Assembly: GCF_945957355.1 (NCBI RefSeq)
Contig: NZ_CAMFKM010000001.1
Coordinates: forward strand, 434,001-498,000
Source: an uncultured Reyranella sp.
GTDB lineage: Bacteria; Pseudomonadota; Alphaproteobacteria; Reyranellales; Reyranellaceae
Length of the DNA stretch: 64,000 bases
Reading direction: 5' to 3'
A program made the position numbers and the translations under genes. Under the pieces are notes generated by a model, which was not told the DNA's origin, ran no database searches, and saw only the letters and a list, made by a program, of their open reading frames with translations. Below, one piece after another: positions 16,194-25,082 of the stretch (its first letter is position 1; every line of letters starts with the position of its first letter).

Positions 16194-19100
16194 ATGGCGA
16201 CGGTCAGGTACGCTGTCGGAAACAGCTGGGGCTCGGGCTTCATCGGCAACATGACCGTCGACGGCGGCACCGTCGGCGTCCACGGCTGGACCGTCGAGTT
16301 CGATGCCGGCTTCGCCATCACCAACATCTGGGGCGCCGAGATCGTCAGCCATGTCGGCACCCACTATGTCCTCCGCAACGCCTCCTACAACGCGGACGTC
16401 TCCTCCGGCGGCAGCGTCACCTTCGGCTTCCAGGCGGCAACCGGCGCCACGGGCGGCACGGCGGCGACCGGCCTGTCGCTGAACGGCGCCGGCCAGGAGC
16501 CGCCGCCGGTGCTGCCGGCGATCTCGGTCGGCGACGCGTCGCTCGTCGAGGGCAACAGCGGCACCAAGCAGATGGTCTTCACGGTCAGCCTCTCGAAGGC
16601 TGCTACCGGGCCGGTGACGGCCAACTACGCGACCGCCAACGGCAGTGCGACGGCCGGCCAGGACTACGTCGCCAAGTCGGGCACGCTGAGCTTCGCCGCC
16701 GGCGAAACCCAGAAGACGATCAGCATCACGGTCAACGGCGACACGGCGATCGAAAACAACGAGACGCTGGCACTCAACCTCTCGTCGCCGAGCGGTGCCA
16801 CCATCGCCGACGGCGCGGCGGTCGGCACGATCCTCACCGACGACGCCGTCGTTCCCAGGATCGCCATCACGGACGCCACGGTGAAGGAAGGCAACAGCGG
16901 GACCCGCGACCTCTCCTTCACCGTCACGCTGTCTCAGGCCACTACCAGCACGGTCACGGTGGCCTACGGCACGGCCGACGGCACCGCCAAGGCCGGCCAG
17001 GACTACATCGCCCAGACTGGCACGCTGACTTTCGCGCCCGGCGAGACCTCCAGGACGATCAACGTCAAGGTCGCCGGCGACACGGCGATCGAGGCCAACG
17101 AGACGCTGAAGATCAACCTCACCTCGCCGACCGGCGCCACCATCGCCAACAGTTCCGCGACCGGTACGATCGTGAACGACGATGCGCGGATCTCAGTCGC
17201 CGACGCCACGGTGACGGAAGGAAACAACGGCACCAGCAACCTGGCCTTCACCGTCACGCTGTCCGCCGCGGCGTCCGGTCCCGTCACCGTCGCCTATGCC
17301 ACCAGCGACGTCTCGGCCAAGGCGGGCCAGGATTATGCCGCCCGGTCGGGCACTCTGACCTTTGCCGCCGGCGAGACCTCCAAGGTCGTTCTCGTGCCGG
17401 TGACGGGCGATACGACGGTAGAGGCCAACGAGACGCTCAAGCTAACCCTGTCGTCGCCGACCGGCGCCACGATCGACGACGGCGTGGCCACCGGCACCAT
17501 CGTCAACGACGACGTCGCGCCCCCGCCGTCGCTGTCGGTCAGCGATGCCTCGGCGGGCGAAGGCAGCGCGGCAGCACCCGGGCACACGACCTTCACCGTG
17601 AGCCTGTCTTCTCCGGCCACCGGCCCGGTGACCGTGAACTTCGCGACGGCCAACGGTACGGCGGTGGCCGGCAGCGACTACGTCGCCCAGTCCGGCACGC
17701 TCACCTTCGCCGCTGGCGAAACGCAGAAGACGATCCAGATCGCCACCATCGGCGATGCGGTCGTCGAGGCCAACGAGGGCTTCAGCGTCGTCCTGTCGAG
17801 CGCGACCGGCGCCACCATCGCCGACGCGACCGGCATCGGCACGATCGTCAACGACGACGTGGCGACGCCGGGCCAGCCGACGCTCAGCATCTCGGATGCC
17901 TCGGTGAACGAGGGCAATCCCGGCGGCGGCGCGGCGCCCGGCTGGCTCAGCACCTCGGGCAACCAGATCGTCGACGCGGCCGGCCACTCGGTGCAGATCG
18001 CCGGCGTGAACTGGTTCGGCTTCGAATCGTCGACCTTCGCCCCGCACGGCCTGTGGACGCGCGGCTACAAGGACATGATGGACCAGATGGTGGACCAGGG
18101 CTTCAACACCATCCGCCTCCCCTTCTCCAGCGAGATGCTGCACACCAGTGCGGCGCCCAACGGCATCGACTTCAGCAAGAATCCCGACCTCAAGGGCCTG
18201 TCGGCGCTGCAGGTCATGGACAAGATCGTCGACTACGCCGGCGAGATCGGTCTCAAGATCATCCTCGACCATCACCGCAGCGATGCCGGCGCCGGCACGT
18301 CCGAGAACGGCCTCTGGTACAACAGCCAGTACACGCAGGCCGCCTGGATCAACGACTGGAAGATGCTGGCGGCGCGCTACGCCGACGATCCGGCGGTCAT
18401 CGGCGCGGACCTGCACAACGAGCCCTACAACGGCACCTGGGGCGGCGGCGGCGCCAAGGACTGGGCGCTGGCGGCCGAAACCGCCGGCAACGCCATCGGC
18501 ACGGTCAACGCCAACTGGCTGGTCTTCGTCGAGGGTGTCGGCACCTACAACGGACAGAACTACTGGTGGGGCGGCAACCTGATGGGCGTGCGCGACCGGC
18601 CGATCGACCTCGCGCTCGACAACAAGCTGGTCTATTCGGCGCACGACTATCCCAATTCGGTGTACGAGCAGTCGTGGTTCCAGGGCGCCGACTTCCCGGC
18701 GAACCTGCCCGCCAAGTTCGACCAGATGTGGGGCTATATCTACAAGGAAGGCATCGCCCCGGTGTGGATCGGCGAGTTCGGCACCAAGCTGGTCGACCCC
18801 AAGGACGCGCCGTGGCTGGAGGCAATCACCTCCTACCTGGGCGGCGACTTCAACAATGACGGCACGTCCGATCTCGCCGCGGGGCAGAAGGGGCCGAGCT
18901 GGACCTTCTGGTCGTGGAATCCCAATTCGGGCGACACCGGCGGCATCCTGAACGACAACTGGACCACGGTGAACCAGACCAAGATGGGCTACCTCACGCC
19001 CATCGAGTACCAGTTCCACGAGGATGCGGCGGGCAGCGGCGGCACGCCGAGCGGTCCGACGGCAAGCTTCGTCCTCACCCTCTCGGAGGCCGCCACGCAC

Positions 19101-19685
19101 GAGGTGACGGTCGACTACCAGACCGTCTACGGCACGGCCGGCGCATCGGACTTCATCGCCAGCAACGGCCACGTCACCTTCGCGGCCGGCGAGCAGAGCA
19201 AGACGATCACGATCGAGATCTCGCCGGACAGGCTGGCCGAGGGGAACGAGCATTTCGGCGTCGTGCTGAGCAACGCCGCCGGCGCCACGATCGCACGCGC
19301 CACCGGCACCGGCACCATCGTCGATGACGATACCGCACCAACGACGCCGACGACGCCCACCGATCCGACACCGCCGTCGGGCTCGGGCGACCTGGACGCC
19401 ATGTTCGCGATCGTCAATTCCTGGTCGGGCGGCTTCAACGGCAGTGTGACGCTCGAGAATGACGGCGCGAGCGCGGTCAACGGCTGGCAGGTCAGGATCG
19501 AGACGACCAACCAGATCACCGACATCTGGAACGCCGTCATCGTATCGCACGATGCGAGCGGCTATGTCGTCGGCAACGCCTCGTACAACGGAACGATCGC
19601 CCATGACGGCGACACCAGCTTCGGATTCGTGGCCTCGGGCGCCCAGAATCCATCGACCGTGCACATCGACCTGCTGCACGTCTGA
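16194..19685 (+). CDS. Multidomain cellulase: CBM2, Calx-beta repeats, GH5 inserted in a Calx-beta domain, CBM2
   Basis: 1163-residue predicted secreted beta-glucanase. Domains in order: CBM2 (residues 3-90, surface Trp12, Trp32, Trp46); four Calx-beta repeats (about 108-217, 222-330, 331-442, 446-556), each ending GTIVNDD or similar; the first strand of a fifth repeat (562-575); a GH5 catalytic domain (578-945) with acid/base Glu743 in HNEP and nucleophile Glu861 in WIGEFGT; the rest of the fifth Calx-beta repeat (955-1046); a Thr/Pro linker; and a second CBM2 (1065-1163, Trp1077, Trp1098, Trp1112). A calcium-loop-like DFNNDGTSD is at 885-893. No signal peptide is visible: the protein starts directly in CBM2, which suggests type I or another leaderless secretion route. 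GGAGGT precedes the ATG. It is divergent from the LytS/LytT pair. Confidence 0.93.
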   Translation: MATVRYAVGNSWGSGFIGNMTVDGGTVGVHGWTVEFDAGFAITNIWGAEIVSHVGTHYVLRNASYNADVSSGGSVTFGFQAATGATGGTAATGLSLNGAGQEPPPVLPAISVGDASLVEGNSGTKQMVFTVSLSKAATGPVTANYATANGSATAGQDYVAKSGTLSFAAGETQKTISITVNGDTAIENNETLALNLSSPSGATIADGAAVGTILTDDAVVPRIAITDATVKEGNSGTRDLSFTVTLSQATTSTVTVAYGTADGTAKAGQDYIAQTGTLTFAPGETSRTINVKVAGDTAIEANETLKINLTSPTGATIANSSATGTIVNDDARISVADATVTEGNNGTSNLAFTVTLSAAASGPVTVAYATSDVSAKAGQDYAARSGTLTFAAGETSKVVLVPVTGDTTVEANETLKLTLSSPTGATIDDGVATGTIVNDDVAPPPSLSVSDASAGEGSAAAPGHTTFTVSLSSPATGPVTVNFATANGTAVAGSDYVAQSGTLTFAAGETQKTIQIATIGDAVVEANEGFSVVLSSATGATIADATGIGTIVNDDVATPGQPTLSISDASVNEGNPGGGAAPGWLSTSGNQIVDAAGHSVQIAGVNWFGFESSTFAPHGLWTRGYKDMMDQMVDQGFNTIRLPFSSEMLHTSAAPNGIDFSKNPDLKGLSALQVMDKIVDYAGEIGLKIILDHHRSDAGAGTSENGLWYNSQYTQAAWINDWKMLAARYADDPAVIGADLHNEPYNGTWGGGGAKDWALAAETAGNAIGTVNANWLVFVEGVGTYNGQNYWWGGNLMGVRDRPIDLALDNKLVYSAHDYPNSVYEQSWFQGADFPANLPAKFDQMWGYIYKEGIAPVWIGEFGTKLVDPKDAPWLEAITSYLGGDFNNDGTSDLAAGQKGPSWTFWSWNPNSGDTGGILNDNWTTVNQTKMGYLTPIEYQFHEDAAGSGGTPSGPTASFVLTLSEAATHEVTVDYQTVYGTAGASDFIASNGHVTFAAGEQSKTITIEISPDRLAEGNEHFGVVLSNAAGATIARATGTGTIVDDDTAPTTPTTPTDPTPPSGSGDLDAMFAIVNSWSGGFNGSVTLENDGASAVNGWQVRIETTNQITDIWNAVIVSHDASGYVVGNASYNGTIAHDGDTSFGFVASGAQNPSTVHIDLLHV
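16515..17861 (+). repeat. Tandem Calx-beta coding repeats
   Basis: Four tandem units of about 330 bp encode Calx-beta domains of the cellulase. Each carries the pattern DASxxEGN, YATADGTAxAGxDY, SGTLTFAAGET and GATIxDGxATGTIVNDD. Nucleotide similarity is high enough to favour recombination between units. These are protein repeats and not an intergenic element. Confidence 0.85.
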
Positions 19686-19735
19686 GGTCGAACTTCAGAG
19701 GTGACGCTGCCTTTTGTCTCGGATTTGCCCCCTAA

Positions 19736-19852
19736 CCTCATCCTGAGGAGCGGCCACAGGCTGCGTCTCGAAGGATGGGCAACAAACGCGGTGCGCGTGC
19801 CCACCCTTCGAGACGCGCTCCTGTAGAGCGCTCCTCAGGGTGAGGTGTTTTT
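19736..19852. repeat. Palindromic intergenic repeat with T-tract, probable terminator of the cellulase gene
   Basis: Long imperfect inverted repeat: left arm 19736-19780 (starts CCTCATCCTGAGGAGC), right arm 19799-19845 (ends GCTCCTCAGGGTGAGG), followed on the plus strand by TTTTT at 19848-19852. The arms contain TCATCCTGAG and TCGAAGGAT words shared with the palindrome at 29037-29082. It fills much of the 300-bp gap between the cellulase and acyl-CoA dehydrogenase genes; I see nothing else in that gap apart from the promoter region before 19986. It can act as an intrinsic terminator. Confidence 0.7.
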
Positions 19853-19985
19853 CTCAAACAGATGATTCTTTCTCGGCCGGAGAAACTCTGATCCTGCGGC
19901 GTCTCGCCCTGCAATCCACGACGCTCGCGGGGCGCTTCCGGTCGTCACTCCCTGTGCCTAAAATCGGCACCGGGAGGATTTGTGT

Positions 19986-21116
19986 ATGAAGTTCAGCTTC
20001 TCGAGCGAGCAGGAAGAGTTCAGGACCAGCCTGCGCCGCTTCCTGGCCGAGCGCTCACCCACCAAGGAAGTGCGGCGCCTGATGGAAACCGATGCCGGCT
20101 TCGAGCCGGCGGCCTGGCGCAAGCTCAATACCGAGCTGGGACTGACTGCGGTGCGCATCCCGGAAGCCTATGGCGGACAGGGCTTCGGCTTCGGCGAACT
20201 CTGCATCGTTCTGGAGGAGATGGGCCGTGCGCTGCTCTGCGCGCCGTTCTTCTCGACGGCCGTTCTGGCGACCGGCGCCATCCTGAATGCCGGCACCGAA
20301 GCAGAGAAGCAGGCGCTGCTGCCCGGCATCGCTTCGGGCGACACCGTCGCGACCCTGGCCTGGGTCGAGGATCCCGCCCATTGGGACGGAGCGGCCACGA
20401 AGATGACGGCCACCCCGTCGGGCAGCACCTGGACGCTCGACGGCCACAAGAGCTACGTGCTGGACGGTCATACCGCCGATCTCATCGTCGTGCTGGCGCG
20501 CACCGCAGGCACCGCGGGTGAGGCGGGCCTCTCGCTGTTCACCGTCAAGGGCGATGCCAAGGGGCTGGAGCGGCGGAACCTCAAGGTGATGGATCCGACG
20601 CGCAAGCTGGCGCGGCTCGACTTCAAGGGCGTCGAGGCGACGCTCCTCGGTACGGCGGGCGGCGCGGCGGCGCCCTTTGCCCGCACCATGGTCGAAGCTT
20701 CGGTATGCCTGGCCAACGAAATGGCAGGCGTTGCCGAGCGGTTGCGCGAGGATGCGCTGGCCTATGCGCAGATGCGCATGCAGTTCGGCCGGCCCATCGC
20801 CTCCTTCCAGTCCATGAAGCACAAGCACGCCGACATGCTGGTCGACGTCGAGCTGGCGAAGTCGGCGGCCTACTACGCCGCCGCCGCGCTCGACGAGGGT
20901 GACGACGATATCGTTGCCGTGGCGTCGCTCGCCAAGGCGGCCGCCAGCGAAGCCGCCCTGCAGACGGGCATCCATGCCATCCAGATCCATGGCGGCATCG
21001 GCTTCACCTGGGACAACGATACCCATCTCTGGTTCAAGCGCGCCAAGAGCTCGGAGGTGCTGCTGGGCGATGCCCATCACCACCGCGAGAAGATGATGCA
21101 GAACTGGGCCGCCTGA
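19986..21116 (+). CDS. Acyl-CoA dehydrogenase (CaiA/FadE-like)
   Basis: 376-residue FAD-dependent acyl-CoA dehydrogenase, expected to introduce the alpha-beta double bond in an acyl-CoA. It begins MKFSFSSEQEEFRTSLRRFL, contains the IPEAYGGQGFGF motif of the N-terminal domain and ends with QIHGGIGFTWDNDTHLWFKRA. GGGAGGA lies seven bases before the ATG at 19986. The next gene, another acyl-CoA dehydrogenase, starts 11 bp downstream. Tandem pairs like this often make heteromeric enzymes acting on bulky or steroid-like CoA esters; the substrate is not known here. Confidence 0.93.
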   Translation: MKFSFSSEQEEFRTSLRRFLAERSPTKEVRRLMETDAGFEPAAWRKLNTELGLTAVRIPEAYGGQGFGFGELCIVLEEMGRALLCAPFFSTAVLATGAILNAGTEAEKQALLPGIASGDTVATLAWVEDPAHWDGAATKMTATPSGSTWTLDGHKSYVLDGHTADLIVVLARTAGTAGEAGLSLFTVKGDAKGLERRNLKVMDPTRKLARLDFKGVEATLLGTAGGAAAPFARTMVEASVCLANEMAGVAERLREDALAYAQMRMQFGRPIASFQSMKHKHADMLVDVELAKSAAYYAAAALDEGDDDIVAVASLAKAAASEAALQTGIHAIQIHGGIGFTWDNDTHLWFKRAKSSEVLLGDAHHHREKMMQNWAA

Positions 21117-21127
21117 GGAGCAGGAAG

Positions 21128-22384
21128 ATGAGCGAACTCACCGAAGACTCCGTCCGCGCCGAAGTCCGCGCCTGGCTCGAAGCCAACTGGAATCCCGAGC
21201 TGGGCCTCGTCGAATGGCGCAACAAGCTGGCCGATTCCGGGTGGGGCGTGCCCACCTGGCCGAAGCAGTGGTACGGCCGCGACCTGCCGCAGGCCTTCCA
21301 GGGCGTCGTCGACGAGGAATTCCAGAGGATCGGCGCGATCGGCGTCGCCAAGGCCGGCATCCGCACGCTGGCCGCGGCGACCATCCTCGCGCACGGCACC
21401 GATCTCCATAAGGAGAAGTTCCTGCGCCGCATCCTCACGGGTGAGGATACCTGGTGCCAGCTGTTCAGCGAGCCGGGCTCCGGCTCCGACGTGGCCGGCG
21501 CCGTCACCCGCGCGGAGATGCGCGGCAACAAGTGGGTGGTCAACGGCCAGAAGGTCTGGACCACATCGGCGCATCATGCGCACTGGGGCCTGCTGCTGGC
21601 CCGGACCGACTGGGACCAGACCAAGCACAAGGGCCTCTCCTACTTCATCCTCGACATGCACCAGCCCGGCGTGAACGTGCAGCCGCTGAAGCAGATGAAC
21701 GGCCATGCCTCGTTCAACCAGGTGTTCATGACCGACGCCGTGGTCGAGCCGGAATTCCTGGTCGCCAATGTCGGCGACGGCTGGGCGGTGACGACGACGA
21801 CCCTGATGCATGAGCGCCGCGGCGCCGACGGATTGCGCAGCTGGGCGATGGGATCGGACCGCAAGGGCCGCGCCTACGACGAGGAGCGCGCCGAGATCGC
21901 CACGACGATGGAGCCCTACAAGTGGTATCCGCAGCGCGCCGGCCGGGTCGATCTGATCCTGTCGCGCGCCAGGGAAACCGGCCACTTCGACGATCCGGTG
22001 GTGCGGCAGGAGATCGCCCGGCTGCTGGTCATGTCGAAGGCCGCGGAATGGACGGCGCGTCGCGCCCGTGCGGCCGCCCAGCAGGGCAAGCCCCAGGGAC
22101 CCGAAGGTTCGCTCGGCAAGCTGGTCTCCAGCCATGTCGCCCGCGCCGCCGCGCGCGTGCACACGCAGCTGTCCGGCGCCGATACGCTGCTCTCGGGCTC
22201 CGACAGCCCGATGAACGGCGTCATCGCGGAAATCCTGGTCTCGGTCCCGGCGACGTCGATTGCCGGCGGCACCGACGAGATCCAGCGCAACATCATCTCC
22301 GAGCGCGTCCTCAAGATGCCCAAGGAGCCGAGCATCGACACCACCAAGCCCTTCCGCGACGTGCCGCGGAACACGGTGCGATAA
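21128..22384 (+). CDS. Acyl-CoA dehydrogenase
   Basis: 418-residue member of the same superfamily as its upstream neighbour. It has EPGSGSDVAGAVTRAE (FAD/substrate region), NGQKVWTTSAHHA and the C-terminal SIAGGTDEIQRNIISERVL. At the position of the Tyr-Glu-Gly catalytic base of medium-chain dehydrogenases it has Ala-Gly-Gly, so a catalytic base would have to lie elsewhere or in the partner chain. GAGGAGCAGGAAG precedes the ATG. It forms an operon with the preceding gene and ends at a terminator. Confidence 0.93.
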   Translation: MSELTEDSVRAEVRAWLEANWNPELGLVEWRNKLADSGWGVPTWPKQWYGRDLPQAFQGVVDEEFQRIGAIGVAKAGIRTLAAATILAHGTDLHKEKFLRRILTGEDTWCQLFSEPGSGSDVAGAVTRAEMRGNKWVVNGQKVWTTSAHHAHWGLLLARTDWDQTKHKGLSYFILDMHQPGVNVQPLKQMNGHASFNQVFMTDAVVEPEFLVANVGDGWAVTTTTLMHERRGADGLRSWAMGSDRKGRAYDEERAEIATTMEPYKWYPQRAGRVDLILSRARETGHFDDPVVRQEIARLLVMSKAAEWTARRARAAAQQGKPQGPEGSLGKLVSSHVARAAARVHTQLSGADTLLSGSDSPMNGVIAEILVSVPATSIAGGTDEIQRNIISERVLKMPKEPSIDTTKPFRDVPRNTVR

Positions 22385-22399
22385 TCAATGATCGACCGG

Positions 22400-22430
22400 C
22401 GGCGGTGTCCCTGACACCGCCGTCTCTTTT
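22400..22430 (+). terminator. Rho-independent terminator of the acyl-CoA dehydrogenase operon
   Basis: Perfect 10-bp stem (22400-22409 with 22413-22422, arm CGGCGGTGTC), 3-base loop, then TCTCTTTT. It starts 16 bp after the stop of the second acyl-CoA dehydrogenase gene and precedes the amidohydrolase gene. Confidence 0.8.
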
Positions 22431-22477
22431 CTCACTACCGATTGGCCTCGCGCCGCGTGACCGCTACTGTCCGGTGC

Positions 22478-24127
22478 ATGACACCGAGCCCGATCACGAT
22501 CTTCCGCGCCCGCCGCATCCTCACCATGAACCCCGCCCGTCCGGAGGCCACCCATGTGGCCGTGCGCGACGGCCGCATCCTGGGTGCAGGCCCGCTGGAG
22601 GAGCTGACCGGCTGGGGCACCTATACGCTCGACGACAGTTTCGCCGACAAGGTGCTGATGCCGGGCTTCGTCGAAGGCCACAGCCATGCCGCCGAAGGCA
22701 CCTTCTGGCGCTACACCTATCTCGGCCGCTTCGACCGCATGGATCCCGAGGGCAAGGTCTGGCCCGGTGCCGAGTCGATCGAGGACGTGGTGGCACGCCT
22801 GCAGGAGGCCGAGCGCAAGCTGGCCTCGCCCACGGAAGCGCTGGCCGGCTGGGGTCTCGACCCGATCTATTATGGTGATCGCCGCGTCGTGCGCGCCGAC
22901 TTCGACCGCGTGTCGACGACACGTGCGGTCGGCGTGATGCATGCGAGCGGCCACATCTTCAACGTGAACAGCCGCGCGCTGGAGCTGGCCGGCCTGCTGC
23001 GCCAGGGCGTCAACCATCCGGGAATCCCGCTTGGGCCCGACGGGCTGCCGACCGGCGAGCTGAAGGGTCCCGAGGCGATGACGATCGTCGGCGCCCATGT
23101 CGGCTTCGACCGCGAAGCGCTGGCCAACGACGAGGGCGGGTTGCGGCGCTTCGCCAAGCTCTGCGTGCGCCAGGGCGTCACGACCGCCACCGATCTCGCG
23201 AACCTGCTGCCCGACGACGCCGTCTCGATGATGGTGAGGGTCACCGGCGAGGCCGGGTATCCCGTGCGCATCGTGTCGTTCCGCCGTTTCCAGGCGCTGA
23301 CGCCCGAGCAGGTGGTCGACATGGCCGTGAAGCTCAAGGCCAGGTCGACGGACCGGCTGCGCCTCGGCGCCGTCAAGCTGTTCGTCGACGGCTCGATCCA
23401 GGGCTTCTCGGCCCGTCTGCGCTGGCCGGGCTACTACAACGGCGCGCCCAACGGCCTGTGGTACACGCCGCCCGAGGCGATCAGCGGTCTCTACAAGCTG
23501 GCGCTGCAGAAGGGCGTGCTGGTGCACAGCCACACCAACGGCGACCAGGCCACCGAGATGGCGCTCGACTGTCTCGAGGGTGCGCTGCTCGAACAGCCCG
23601 CTCGCGACCACCGCTTCACCCTGCAGCACTGCCAGCTGGCCGATGCCGCCCAGTTCCGGCGCATGGCCCGGCTCGGCATGTGCGCCAATCTGTTCCCCAA
23701 CCACCACTTCTACTGGGGCGACCAGCATTACGAGACGACGGTCGGACCCGAGCGCGCGATGCGCATGAATGCCTGCGCCACGGCACTGGCCAGCGGCGTG
23801 CCGCTGGCCATCCATTCCGACGCGCCGGTGACGCCGCTCGGCCCACTCTTCACCGCCTGGGGCGCCGTCAACCGCCGCACCGCCAGCGGCCGGGTGCTGG
23901 GCACCAGCGAGGCCATCTCCGTGGCCGACGCACTGCGCACGATCACGCTGGGCGCCGCCTGGACCCTCAGGCTCGATGGCGAGGTCGGTTCGATCGAGTG
24001 CGGCAAGCGCGCCGATTTCGCCGTGCTGGAGGACGATCCGCTGGAGATCGCGCCGGAGAAGCTCAAGGACGTGCGCATCTGGGGCACGGTCCAGGGCGGC
24101 CGGCTCTTCCCCGCCAACGGAGTGTGA
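22478..24127 (+). CDS. Amidohydrolase, YtcJ-like (Amidohydro_3)
   Basis: 549-residue metal-dependent hydrolase of the amidohydrolase superfamily, hydrolysing an amide or similar bond of an unknown substrate. It opens with the typical beta-sandwich (ARRILTMNPARPEATHVAVRDGRILG), has the HxH metal site in GFVEGHSHA, the conserved LVHSHTNGDQATE and the closing IECGKRADFAVLEDDP. The ATG at 22478 is chosen over an upstream TTG since it gives the usual family N-terminus. The COG0523 GTPase gene follows after 10 bp, so the two are probably cotranscribed; such GTPases can deliver metal to hydrolases (inference). Confidence 0.92.
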   Translation: MTPSPITIFRARRILTMNPARPEATHVAVRDGRILGAGPLEELTGWGTYTLDDSFADKVLMPGFVEGHSHAAEGTFWRYTYLGRFDRMDPEGKVWPGAESIEDVVARLQEAERKLASPTEALAGWGLDPIYYGDRRVVRADFDRVSTTRAVGVMHASGHIFNVNSRALELAGLLRQGVNHPGIPLGPDGLPTGELKGPEAMTIVGAHVGFDREALANDEGGLRRFAKLCVRQGVTTATDLANLLPDDAVSMMVRVTGEAGYPVRIVSFRRFQALTPEQVVDMAVKLKARSTDRLRLGAVKLFVDGSIQGFSARLRWPGYYNGAPNGLWYTPPEAISGLYKLALQKGVLVHSHTNGDQATEMALDCLEGALLEQPARDHRFTLQHCQLADAAQFRRMARLGMCANLFPNHHFYWGDQHYETTVGPERAMRMNACATALASGVPLAIHSDAPVTPLGPLFTAWGAVNRRTASGRVLGTSEAISVADALRTITLGAAWTLRLDGEVGSIECGKRADFAVLEDDPLEIAPEKLKDVRIWGTVQGGRLFPANGV

Positions 24128-24137
24128 GGGACGGAAC

Positions 24138-25082
24138 GTGAGCGAGACGCGACCGGGCGGACGGCTGCCGGTCACGGTGATCGGCGGCTATCTCGGCACC
24201 GGCAAGACGACGCTGGTCAATCGCCTGCTGCGCGCGGCCGACGGCCGGAAGCTCGCGGTCCTGGTCAACGATTTCGGCGCCACGCCGATCGACCGCGACC
24301 TGATCGTGTCGTCGGACGGCGACACGCTGGAGATTTCCGGCGGCTGCATCTGCTGCAGCTACGGCTCGGACCTGATGGACGTGCTGATGGCTCTGCCCGA
24401 ACGGCAGCCGGACATCGAGCGCGTCGTCATCGAGACAAGCGGCGTTGCGCTGCCGGGCATGGTGGCCAGTGCCGTCACGCTCCTGCTGCCCTATCGCATC
24501 GACGGTATCGTCGTGATGGTCGACGTCGAGACGGTGCGGAAAATGGCGGACGATGCCTATCTTGGCGACACGATCACACGCCAGCTCGCCGCCGCCGATC
24601 TCGTCGTCGCCAATCGATGCGACCTCGTGGACGACGCCTCCCTGCAGGAGACACTCCGCTGGCTCGCCACGGAAAGTCCTGCGGCCCGGATCCTGCCGGC
24701 GACGCGGGCGGAAGTCGCGCCCGACCTGCTGCTGGGATTGCGCGACGGCGCCCGGCCCCGCCTGTCGGCGACGCTCACCACGCCGGGCGCACCCGACGCG
24801 GCTGCGCTTTACGAGTCACTCGAGTTGGCCATCCCGGAAGACATCGACGTCGCCGAACTCGGCCGGCGCCTGAGCGCACCCGGCACAGGCGTCCTGCGCG
24901 CCAAGGGCATATTGGGCGAGGTCGCACTGCACGTCGTGGGCCGGCGCTTCGAGATCGATGCAGCGCCTGCCGGCGCGAAACCGGGCAGGCTGGTCGTGAT
25001 CGGCCTGCGCCGGGACCTGGATCGCCGCGCCGTGGAGCAGGCGCTTCAGCCTAGATTGTCGACGTCGTTGCGCAGCGCCTGA
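24138..25082 (+). CDS. CobW/COG0523-family GTPase (putative metallochaperone)
   Basis: 314-residue G3E-family GTPase. It has a Walker A motif GYLGTGKT (residues 17-24), the metal-binding CICC motif (70-73), the ETSG switch and NRCDL in place of the NKxD guanine motif. The C-terminal domain is the CobW_C type. Members load zinc, cobalt or other metals into client enzymes. The GTG at 24138 has GAGGGACGG upstream. Placement 10 bp after a metal-dependent amidohydrolase suggests that enzyme as client. Its 3' end overlaps the convergent dehydrogenase gene by 37 bp. The C-terminus lacks an obvious histidine-rich stretch. Confidence 0.9.
   Translation: MSETRPGGRLPVTVIGGYLGTGKTTLVNRLLRAADGRKLAVLVNDFGATPIDRDLIVSSDGDTLEISGGCICCSYGSDLMDVLMALPERQPDIERVVIETSGVALPGMVASAVTLLLPYRIDGIVVMVDVETVRKMADDAYLGDTITRQLAAADLVVANRCDLVDDASLQETLRWLATESPAARILPATRAEVAPDLLLGLRDGARPRLSATLTTPGAPDAAALYESLELAIPEDIDVAELGRRLSAPGTGVLRAKGILGEVALHVVGRRFEIDAAPAGAKPGRLVVIGLRRDLDRRAVEQALQPRLSTSLRSA

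Noticed and set aside
16515..17861. Regularly spaced repeats that might suggest a CRISPR array or satellite
   Set aside because: The period is about 330 bp and the repeats are in frame as Calx-beta protein domains.
17442..19679. 745-codon minus-strand open frame opposite the cellulase
   Set aside because: It mirrors the codon pattern of the cellulase coding strand and its translation has no recognisable domain; the plus strand has full GH5, Calx-beta and CBM2 domains.
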